20,860 nucleotides of DNA from Porphyromonadaceae bacterium UBA4702 (GTDB lineage: Bacteria > Bacteroidota > Bacteroidia > Bacteroidales > Muribaculaceae). The stretch is from assembly GCA_002404675.1 (NCBI GenBank), contig DHKE01000023.1, positions 1-20,860 on the forward strand, written 5' to 3'. Made by a program: the position numbers and the translations under genes. The notes beneath the pieces were generated by a model that was not told where the DNA came from, made no database searches, and was given only the letters and a program-made list of their open reading frames with translations. This document shows positions 1 to 6,336 of the stretch, one piece after another (within the stretch, counting starts at the first letter, position 1; every line of letters begins with the position of its first letter).

Positions 1-15
1 GCCGTGTCCGCCAAG
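1..15 (+). repeat. Right half of a REP-like palindrome cut by the window edge
   Basis: Bases 1-9 (gccgtgtcc) equal the right stem arm of the complete element at 51-80, and the following gccaag resembles the tail of the copies at 51-80 and 14956-14980. The left arm would lie outside the window. It faces the copy at 51-80, so the two form an inverted pair. Confidence 0.5.
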
Positions 16-50
16 TGACAAATGCAATTATTTGATTTACTGCACTCTAT

Positions 51-80
51 CCTTGCGGACACGGCACGCCGTGTCCCTAC
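51..80 (-). repeat. REP-like element: GTAG plus 9-bp palindrome
   Basis: The arms ggacacggc (57-65) and gccgtgtcc (68-76) are perfect inverted repeats with a 2-base centre. On the minus strand the stem is preceded directly by GTAG (ctac at 77-80). The copy at 14956-14979 has the same order, GTAG then stem then GC. A conserved GTAG next to a palindrome is the published hallmark of REP elements mobilised by RAYT (Y1 HUH) transposases. The link to a RAYT is inference, since no such gene is in the window. Confidence 0.65.
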
Positions 81-258
81 TTTGGCTGCGCCTAAAAGTG
101 TGATACGCCAATTTTGACACACCCCCCTGCATTTGCGGCTTGGCGTGTGGCTGCTGGAGGGGATGAGGCGGCTGGGATATTGACACGCATATTGCGAAAG
201 TGACGGCTGCAAAAAATGCGGCAACGCTGTACGCGCTGTCGCATTTTGTATCGTTCAC

Positions 259-275
259 GCCCGCGATTGGCGGGC
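259..275 (-). terminator. Possible rpmA terminator hairpin
   Basis: gcccgc (259-264) and gcgggc (270-275) form a 6-bp GC stem with a 5-base loop, about 15 bases beyond the rpmA stop codon on the minus strand. No U-tract follows, so this is a weak intrinsic terminator at best. I see no gene in the rest of 1-289. Confidence 0.35.
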
Positions 276-289
276 GGTCATTGCTGTGG

Positions 290-553
290 TCAGTTTGCCT
301 CGTGGGGCTGTACGTTGATGTACTTTCTTCCCTCCTTGCCCGTTGTGAAGACAACGATGCCGTCGATGAGGGCGAACAGGGTGTGGTCTTTGCCCATGCC
401 CACGTTCAGACCGGGATGGTGCTGTGTGCCGCGCTGACGCTTGATGATGTTGCCGGCTTTGCACTTTGATCCACCGAAGATTTTGACGCCGAGGCGTTTG
501 CTGTGTGATTCGCGGCCGTTCTTGGAACTACCGACACCTTTTTTGTGTGCCAT
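290..553 (-). CDS. rpmA: 50S ribosomal protein bL27
   Basis: An 87-residue protein that matches bL27 over its whole length. It starts [19 protein letters not shown], the basic tail that reaches toward the peptidyl-transferase centre of the large subunit, and continues with the family motifs [17 protein letters not shown] and [12 protein letters not shown]. There is no N-terminal extension of the cleaved kind seen in Firmicutes; Met is followed directly by AHKKG. It lies 18 bases behind rplU on the same strand, the usual bL21-bL27 pair, and shares the promoter at 982-1012. The start is ATG and the length is normal for the family. The identification is secure. Confidence 0.97.
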   Translation of the reverse strand: MAHKKGVGSSKNGRESHSKRLGVKIFGGSKCKAGNIIKRQRGTQHHPGLNVGMGKDHTLFALIDGIVVFTTGKEGRKYINVQPHEAN

Positions 554-571
554 ATCTTATGTCTGTGGAAA

Positions 572-895
572 TTAAGCGTTTACGATTGTTTTAACTAACA
601 CTTTGGAGAAGTACTGGCGATGACCGTTTTTGCGGCGGTAGCCTTTGCGGCGTTTTTTCTTGAAGACGATGATTTTCTCGCCTTTCACCAGCGGGGTGAG
701 AACCTCACACTCCACTTTCGCGCCTTCTACGGCAGGCGCGCCGATTGATACTTTGCCGTCGGCATCCAAGAGGAGTACCTTGTCGAAGGAAACCTTGTCG
801 CCTTCCTTTGTCTCCTCGCCGAGATAGTTCACGTAGAGGAACTTGCCCTCTTCGGCCTTGAACTGCTGTCCTTTGATGTCTACAATAGCGTACAT
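572..895 (-). CDS. rplU: 50S ribosomal protein bL21
   Basis: A 107-residue protein beginning [19 protein letters not shown], the standard bL21 N-terminus, and carrying the C-terminal signature [20 protein letters not shown] that contacts 23S rRNA. An in-frame ATG at 916 would add seven residues (MQINYLA) not found in the family, so I place the start at 895. It is the first gene of the rplU-rpmA operon. A Bacteroidetes-type promoter lies at 982-1012, giving a leader of about 80 nt that contains a small hairpin (933-951). There is no Shine-Dalgarno; the start is preceded by an AT-rich stretch, as is normal in this phylum. Confidence 0.97.
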   Translation of the reverse strand: MYAIVDIKGQQFKAEEGKFLYVNYLGEETKEGDKVSFDKVLLLDADGKVSIGAPAVEGAKVECEVLTPLVKGEKIIVFKKKRRKGYRRKNGHRQYFSKVLVKTIVNA

Positions 896-981
896 TGCTA
901 AATAATTGATTTGCAATTAAATCCGTTGGGCGGGAGCGCATACGCGCATCCACTTCACGAGCCGTGGCGGAATAAACGGTG

Positions 982-1012
982 CAAAGGTAATGCTTTTCTC
1001 TGGATTATGCAA
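982..1012 (-). promoter_or_regulatory. Promoter of rplU-rpmA
   Basis: On the minus strand TACCTTTG (982-989) fits the Bacteroidetes -7 box TAnnTTTG, and TTG (1010-1012) lies 20 bases upstream as the -33 box. The predicted start of transcription is near 975. Confidence 0.7.
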
Positions 1013-1051
1013 GGCCTAACCGGTTATTTTTCAGTTATTCACATTGCACTG

Positions 1052-2257
1052 TCAGCGGGCGAGCAGTATGCGGCGGCGCAGGTCGGGGGTGACCACCCAC
1101 CGCTGTATGCAGTATGCCGCTGCGGTGTAGACGGCGGCGAGCACCCAGAGTATGGTGTATTCGCTGCCGGCTTGGGCGAGTGTCGCGCCGTTGGTGTTCA
1201 TGCGCACAAACCCTTCTATGCCCCATGTCGAGGGTATGCAGTCGCCCAGAGCGTGCCATGCCGCGGGCATGGCGAAGCGGGGCCAGGTGATGCCGGAGAG
1301 GAACAGGAACATCACGGAGGTCAGCACCCATATCACGAATATCCCCTCGCGCTGCCATACTATCCCTTGCAGGCACAATCCGAGGCTGATGCACGCCAGT
1401 ATCATCGGCACGACGAACAGCAGCTCCTGCCAGATGTCGCCCGCCATGGGGAACTGGAATATAAGCGGTATGTAGTACAGCAGCCACACTGTGGGCAGCA
1501 GCGCCACGGTGAAGAAGCAGAGCATCTGCCCGAGCATGCGTGCCAGGTGGTGGCGGCGTATGTCGGCGAGCGAGCGCCCGGCGTATGCCAGCGGGTTCTC
1601 GTGGCGTGTGCCGCCGCACATTCCTACGGCGAGGATGAGGCACTGGTGCAGTATGAGTATCAGCACGCCTGGCATGACGTATGAGGCGAAGCCGGCTTTC
1701 GGGTTGCCTGAATATTCGGAGACTATGTGCATCGGCTCTTCGGTTGCGATGGTCTCGGCGATGGGCATTTGCGTGTTTATCTGCCGCGACATAAGCTCTG
1801 CTCCCATGTCGAGGGCGACGTTGGTGGTCGCGAGCAGTATGCTGCGGTAGCGGAGCATCAGGCTCATGTCGCTGTACATGATGACCTGCGCCCCCTCGCC
1901 GCCGGAGGCTTTGCGCTCGAAGCCGTGCGGTATCTCTATTATCCCGAAGCAGCTGTGAGACGCCATGGCGCGTCGTGCCTCGCCCATCTCTGCGGCATAT
2001 CCCAGCACGTTGACCTCCTGCGTGGCGTCGAGCCGGCGTGCCATCTCGCGGCTCAGCGGCGTGCGGTCATGGTCCACGATCACCACCTCGACGTCGCGCA
2101 CCAGCTCGGGGTTGTATATCAGCGAGTACAGCACGGGGTACGCCAGCGGCAGGAACACGAAGAACAGCACCACGCCGGCATCGTGGCAGACCATGCGCAT
2201 CTGTGTGGCAAATGCGTCGGCGAGTTCTGCGAATGATTTTCCTATCCTGTTCATCAT
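1052..2257 (-). CDS. ABC-2 type export permease (second of tandem pair)
   Basis: A 401-residue inner-membrane protein of the ABC-2 permease type (YhhJ/DrrB-like). One N-terminal membrane segment (VVLFFVFLPLAYPVLYSLIY) is followed by a soluble, presumably periplasmic domain with the motif VVIVDHDRTPLSREMARRLD, then about five hydrophobic segments toward the C-terminus, including VMPGVLILILHQCLILAVGM and GIFVIWVLTSVMFLFLSGIT. Two adjacent ATGs at 2257 and 2254 follow the stop of the preceding permease by about 20 bases. A further ATG at 2287 would overlap that gene and looks less likely. The preceding gene is a paralogue, so the two probably form a heterodimeric membrane core. It is the last gene of the efflux operon. 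No nucleotide-binding domain is fused to it and no ATPase gene is adjacent. Confidence 0.88.
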   Translation of the reverse strand: MMNRIGKSFAELADAFATQMRMVCHDAGVVLFFVFLPLAYPVLYSLIYNPELVRDVEVVIVDHDRTPLSREMARRLDATQEVNVLGYAAEMGEARRAMASHSCFGIIEIPHGFERKASGGEGAQVIMYSDMSLMLRYRSILLATTNVALDMGAELMSRQINTQMPIAETIATEEPMHIVSEYSGNPKAGFASYVMPGVLILILHQCLILAVGMCGGTRHENPLAYAGRSLADIRRHHLARMLGQMLCFFTVALLPTVWLLYYIPLIFQFPMAGDIWQELLFVVPMILACISLGLCLQGIVWQREGIFVIWVLTSVMFLFLSGITWPRFAMPAAWHALGDCIPSTWGIEGFVRMNTNGATLAQAGSEYTILWVLAAVYTAAAYCIQRWVVTPDLRRRILLAR

Positions 2258-2276
2258 CTTGGTTCTTTTCAGGGGG

Positions 2277-3452
2277 TTACGGCACATATACCGGCTGGCG
2301 GTATGCCCTCTTGATGCGCCACAGCAGCGTCAGCGGCAGCAGCATGAAGACTATGTATGCCACAAACCAGATGCGTGACCAGTAGATGTCGAGGCCGTTG
2401 AGCGCCTGGTCCATATATATAAGGAACTGGTAGCGCATCGGCAGTATCCAGCTGAATATCCCCACTGCCGGGTACATGCTCTCGACGGGGAACGAGAACG
2501 CTGCCACGGAGAATGTCAGTATGCCGAGCAGCGAGCATGAGGAGATGGCGAGGCGCAGGTTGGGTATCGCGCCGAAGATGAACACGGCAAAGCCCTGACA
2601 GGCGAGGACGAACATCATGTTGGAGAGCGTAATCCACAGCCATGAGCCGTGCATCGGGAATCCGAGCCAGCCGAACAGCCACGACTGCATGAACAGCGCC
2701 ATGACCCACCATGCCAATGTCTGCGGCAGCAATATCCCGGCGAGGGTGCGCGCTATCGAGCCGCCGCCCATGGCGAGCATGCGGCGGCTGCGCCCGTACT
2801 TGACGCAGTTGCCCAATGCAAGTACTGTCATCAGCATTACCATGAGCTGCAGCGAGGCTGGTATGAAGCTGTTGCACAGGTACATCGGGTAGTTCAGCCA
2901 GGGGTTGCCCAGCGGGCGTGTCACCACGCTAATCGGGTTGATCTTGCCTTTCAGTTCGTCGGCTGAAAGCCCGGTCGCTTCAGCCACACGTATCAACATG
3001 CCGGCTTTCTGGTATGTCGCGCCGGTCTTGAACGTCTTGTAGAGCAGGTTGGCGGGGACGTAGTACGCCATGTTGGTGTAGAATGTCACCTCCGGGCCGC
3101 GCCCTGCCATGAAATCCTCCTCGAAGTGCGGCGGGATGACGAAATATCCGAACACGTCGCCCTCTTGCATCAGCCTCCGTGCGTCGGAGTATGAGGTTGC
3201 GCTGTATTGCAGGTCAACCATCTGCATTGCGCCGATGTCGCGTGTCATGCGCCGCGAGGTGGCTGTGCCGTCCATGTCTACCATCGCCGCCGGCACGCGC
3301 TGCGGCAGCCCGCCGTCCATGATGGTCCCCAGAAACAGGAACATGAACAGCGGCAGCACGAAGAAGCCCGCCCAGTAAACCGGGCGTGAGGCGTATAGCC
3401 TGGCCGCTGACCATGCCACTGCCGCAAATCCCTTGCCTGACCTTATCGACAT
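2277..3452 (-). CDS. ABC-2 type export permease (first of tandem pair)
   Basis: A 391-residue inner-membrane permease. The first membrane segment (about residues 23-44, PVYWAGFFVLPLFMFLFLG) leads into a soluble domain with AAMVDMDGTATSRRMTRDIG, then VFGYFVIPPHFEEDF. This matches the downstream permease position by position (V-D-D-T-SR-M-R, FG..IP..FE), so the two are tandem paralogues. Five further hydrophobic stretches follow in the C-terminal half, ending ILPMRYQFLIYMDQALNG and a final segment before a short basic tail. The start is ATG, 24 bases beyond the HlyD gene. It is expected to work with the adaptor and TolC-like channel upstream in exporting a substrate that cannot be predicted from sequence. 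The energy source is unclear because no ATPase is encoded here. Confidence 0.88.
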   Translation of the reverse strand: MSIRSGKGFAAVAWSAARLYASRPVYWAGFFVLPLFMFLFLGTIMDGGLPQRVPAAMVDMDGTATSRRMTRDIGAMQMVDLQYSATSYSDARRLMQEGDVFGYFVIPPHFEEDFMAGRGPEVTFYTNMAYYVPANLLYKTFKTGATYQKAGMLIRVAEATGLSADELKGKINPISVVTRPLGNPWLNYPMYLCNSFIPASLQLMVMLMTVLALGNCVKYGRSRRMLAMGGGSIARTLAGILLPQTLAWWVMALFMQSWLFGWLGFPMHGSWLWITLSNMMFVLACQGFAVFIFGAIPNLRLAISSCSLLGILTFSVAAFSFPVESMYPAVGIFSWILPMRYQFLIYMDQALNGLDIYWSRIWFVAYIVFMLLPLTLLWRIKRAYRQPVYVP

Positions 3453-3476
3453 TTCTGTGATTGCTTCGGGGTGCTG

Positions 3477-4556
3477 TTATTTCACGAGTATCGCCGACAT
3501 GCCGGGGAGCATGCCCTGGACGGGCCGTTTCGGGCGGGCCTTGACGGTGAACGTGCGCACGTCATAGTCGCCGCCGGCCTTGGTGGCCTGCCAGTTGGCG
3601 TATGACCCCATGTCGCGTATGTAGTAGACTTCCATATCCTCCGTGCGGTCGAGCGCGGGGATGTAGACTTTCACCTTTTTGCCTTTGCTGATGTTCTTCA
3701 GCTCCGTCTCGCGGACGTTGAACACCACCCAGTTGTCGTCCTTCTGTATGGTCATGATGGGCGCTCCCAGAGCCACGAGTTCGCTCTCCTGCGGGTAGAT
3801 CACTGACACCTCGCCGTCGCAGGGGGCAATGAGGAACTGGTCTTCGAGCAACGCGCCGACTTCGCGCACGCCTCCGCGGGCAACGCGCACCATGGCCGCT
3901 GCCGCATCCCTGTCGGCTTTCTGCGCGCCCGCCACCGCGAGTTCCCACTGGCTCTTGGCAGCGGACTCGCCGGCTTTGGCAGCTTCATACGCTGCCTTGG
4001 CCTCGTCGCGCTTCTGCTGGCTTACCACGCCCTCCTTGGCGAGGTTCTCCATGCGCTCGTATGTCTTGAGGGCAATGCCTGAAGCCGCCACAGCCTGCTG
4101 GTAAACGTCGTATGCGGCATCGATGATCTCCTTGCGCGTGCCGCCGTCCACACGGTTTTGTGTCGCCCCGGCCGCGCTTTCGGCCGCGAGAGCCTGTTCC
4201 ATTTTGGCGTCAGCTAGCGAGGAGTGTATGCGCACCAGCGTGTCGCCGGCGTGGACGCGTTGTCCCTCCTGTACGTATAGCGTCATCACGCGTCCCGGCA
4301 GCTTGCCCGAGATGCGCACTTCCGTGGCGTCGCATTGCCCCTGCACAGTGTCGTCCTTAGGCTTGATGAACAGGAAGCCGGCGACTGCCACGCCTGTAAG
4401 CAGCAACAGCACCAGAACTACGCACACGGCCAGTCCTCGCGAGCGGGCTTTCACCTCGCCCTCGCCGGCCTCGGCGATAATGTCCCTGTCGGCAGCGGGT
4501 GCCGGCGCGTCCTCGAGCATAATGTCCTTCTCGTCGTCCTTGTATGTATCCGTCAT
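3477..4556 (-). CDS. HlyD-family periplasmic adaptor (membrane fusion protein)
   Basis: A 359-residue adaptor that should bridge inner-membrane permeases and a TolC channel. Seen in order: an acidic cytoplasmic tail; one membrane helix at about 41-64 (GLAVCVVLVLLLLTGVAVAG); first lipoyl half (VRISGKLPGRVMTLYVQEGQ, then VHAGDTLVRI); a long Ala/Lys/Glu-rich coiled coil at about 113-240; second lipoyl half (FLIAPCDGEVSVIYPQESEL); and a beta-barrel with NWVVFNVRETEL and a C-terminal MLPGMSAILVK. An in-frame TTG at 4568 would add four residues; I prefer the ATG at 4556. It lies 35 bases after the tolC-like gene and 24 before the first permease, so the operon reads outer channel, adaptor, permease, permease. 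The build resembles YhiI of the E. coli yhiI-rbbA-yhhJ locus. Confidence 0.92.
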   Translation of the reverse strand: MTDTYKDDEKDIMLEDAPAPAADRDIIAEAGEGEVKARSRGLAVCVVLVLLLLTGVAVAGFLFIKPKDDTVQGQCDATEVRISGKLPGRVMTLYVQEGQRVHAGDTLVRIHSSLADAKMEQALAAESAAGATQNRVDGGTRKEIIDAAYDVYQQAVAASGIALKTYERMENLAKEGVVSQQKRDEAKAAYEAAKAGESAAKSQWELAVAGAQKADRDAAAAMVRVARGGVREVGALLEDQFLIAPCDGEVSVIYPQESELVALGAPIMTIQKDDNWVVFNVRETELKNISKGKKVKVYIPALDRTEDMEVYYIRDMGSYANWQATKAGGDYDVRTFTVKARPKRPVQGMLPGMSAILVK

Positions 4557-4591
4557 ATCAGTAGTCAACTATATTTGTAAGAGTCTGATTG

Positions 4592-6037
4592 TCAAAACTG
4601 CATCTGTCCGAGCACCTTCGAGAGGTATACGCGGCAGAGGCTTATCCCTATCTCTGCGTCGATTGTTTCGCTGTGGGCGCTGAGCCATGCCGTCTGCGCC
4701 ATGATTACGTCCTCTGTGGTCAGCACGCCCTCGAGGAAGCCGACCTGTGCCTGGCGCAGGTTCTCGTCGGCATTCTTCTCGTTGGCCCGGGTGGTGTCAT
4801 ACCGCTTGCGGGCCTCCTCGTAGGAGAAACGCGCCTGGCTCACCTGCAGCTGCACCTTGTCCTCCGCATCTGCCAGCATCAGCTCTTGCACACGGGTCTT
4901 GGACTGGGCCACGCGGTATTTGTTGTAGTTCGCGCCCCAGTGCCAAAGCGGCACTGCGACCGTCGCGCCCACGGAGAACCCGCCGCCGAACTCCTTCTTG
5001 AAGCCGTGTATCACATTAGGGTTGGAGAACGTGTACGCGCCTATGACAGCCACTTTCGGCAGCATGTCCCCCTTGGCGAGGCGAGCCTCCTGCTCCGAGA
5101 TGCGTATGCCCTGGCGCATGCTTTCCAGGTCCTGGCGCGATGCGTATACATCCTCCATGGCGGTTTCGGGCACGGGCGGCTGTCCGCCGCTGCCGGCGAG
5201 GTTGCTGTCGTCCAGCTCCATGCTGGTGTCGAGCGGAAGGCCGCATATCTGGGCCAACGCCATGCGTGAGAGCGTCAGCCCGTTGTCCACCTTGGTCAGG
5301 GCGAGTTGCGCCTCGTTGTATTTCACTTCCACTTTCAGCTCGTCGCTGCGAGTGGCGACACCCTCGCGCACCATGACGGACACGTTGTGGCGCAGCGTGT
5401 CGATGAGGTTGACGTAGCTTTCCGCCAGAACCTTCTTGTGCTGCAGCGACACCACGTTCCAGTATGCGGCATCGACGGCGTAGACCACCTCTTGCACCGC
5501 AGAGTTGCGCATCGACTGCGCCAGCCTCTCGGCGTATTTGGTTATCTCGTTCATGGCACGCAGCTGGCCGCCCATGTATATGGGCTGTGTCAGCGTCACC
5601 GCGCCGAAGAACACGTTGTGCATGTCATACGACATAGCCTCCTTTGGTATCACTGCCACCTGGCTCGGCACGGGCATCCCCGACGAAGGGTCGATGACCG
5701 GCTGCCCCGTCTGCGGGTTGGTCACGGCGTTGTAGACGTACGAGCCCATCGAGGGGTCGAAGGACATGGTCGGAAGCAGCGCGTTCTCTCCCAGCAGCTC
5801 GATGTTGCGCTGGTTGTACATGTACGAGCCGGCGAAGTCAAGCCCCGGCAGGTAAGCCGCTTTCGAGGCCTGACGGGCATAGCCCGCGCCCTTGATGCCC
5901 TCTTCGGCCATGCGCACAGCCTTGTTGTTGTGTATGGCCATATTGCGGCACGAGTCAAGGGTGAACCTCTGCGCCGTCATTGGCAATGCCGCCGCGCACA
6001 GGCAGACGGCAAGTATTGTCAATCTGTTCATTGTCAT
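4592..6037 (-). CDS. TolC-family outer membrane efflux channel
   Basis: A 481-residue exported protein and first gene of the efflux operon. It begins MTMNRLTILAVCLCAAALPM followed by TAQ, a clear signal peptide, then RFTLDSCRNMAIHNNKAVRM, the usual start of the outer membrane efflux protein repeat. Two long Ala-rich coiled-coil repeats follow, each with a LARQ/LAKGDMLPKVAV-type segment (YLPGLDFAGSYMY in the first, MLPKVAVIGAYTFSNPN in the second), as in TolC. The reading frame extends to an ATG at 6133, but that ATG overlaps the promoter and the extra 32 residues are not signal-like, so I start at 6037 (or 6031). No lipobox cysteine follows the signal, so lipidation is not expected. The partner adaptor is next in the operon. 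Confidence 0.92.
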   Translation of the reverse strand: MTMNRLTILAVCLCAAALPMTAQRFTLDSCRNMAIHNNKAVRMAEEGIKGAGYARQASKAAYLPGLDFAGSYMYNQRNIELLGENALLPTMSFDPSMGSYVYNAVTNPQTGQPVIDPSSGMPVPSQVAVIPKEAMSYDMHNVFFGAVTLTQPIYMGGQLRAMNEITKYAERLAQSMRNSAVQEVVYAVDAAYWNVVSLQHKKVLAESYVNLIDTLRHNVSVMVREGVATRSDELKVEVKYNEAQLALTKVDNGLTLSRMALAQICGLPLDTSMELDDSNLAGSGGQPPVPETAMEDVYASRQDLESMRQGIRISEQEARLAKGDMLPKVAVIGAYTFSNPNVIHGFKKEFGGGFSVGATVAVPLWHWGANYNKYRVAQSKTRVQELMLADAEDKVQLQVSQARFSYEEARKRYDTTRANEKNADENLRQAQVGFLEGVLTTEDVIMAQTAWLSAHSETIDAEIGISLCRVYLSKVLGQMQF

Positions 6038-6130
6038 TTGCACAGCGTTACGTGTGGGCGCAGCCGCCACGGGCAGCCCTTTGGACGGGGCCTCGGCAGG
6101 CTTGCGCCTATTCTGATTACAAATTTGATG

Positions 6131-6160
6131 CAAAAATAGTTTTCAGCCGCGAAACGGCAA
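6131..6160 (-). promoter_or_regulatory. Promoter of the tolC-hlyD-permease operon
   Basis: TATTTTTG (6131-6138, minus strand) matches TAnnTTTG and TTG (6158-6160) lies 19 bases upstream. Transcription would start near 6124, leaving a leader of about 90 nt. This position argues against the in-frame ATG at 6133 as the tolC start. Confidence 0.65.
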
Positions 6161-6259
6161 AACATTCCGGGGCATATCCGAATTTCAGCACAACTTTTTC
6201 ACCCAATGTCCCAATCTTCCCCGCCTGCTCCAGTTTGCCTTAACTTTCAGGAAACGGCT

Positions 6260-6292
6260 GCGGCGGCGTTCCGGGTGAGGGAGCGCCGCCGC
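6260..6292 (-). terminator. 13-bp GC-rich stem-loop after the exported-protein operon
   Basis: Arms 6260-6272 and 6280-6292 pair over 13 positions with a 7-base loop; one pair (6269/6283) is T-G on the plus strand. It sits 45 bases after the stop of the 561-residue protein. A second stem (ccggc/gccgg around 6305-6318, with flanking gct/agc) lies between them. There is no U-tract, but the position suggests 3'-end formation or mRNA protection. Nothing else is seen in 6161-6259. Confidence 0.45.
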
Positions 6293-6336
6293 TATGCGTG
6301 CTGCCGGCTCGCGCCGGAGCGTAGGGTCAATGCTTG

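Noticed and set aside
200..469. 89-codon plus-strand frame over the left edge and rpmA
   Set aside because: More than half is antisense to rpmA; the rest has no motif, promoter or start context.
911..1684. Long open frame of 257 codons on the plus strand
   Set aside because: It lies opposite the ABC-2 permease, has His/Gln/Ala-rich composition without any motif, and its promoter side is the rplU leader. It is a GC-driven shadow frame.
5306..6139. 277-codon frame opposite the TolC-family gene
   Set aside because: His/Val/Arg-rich low-information sequence with no domain, fully antisense to a well-supported gene.
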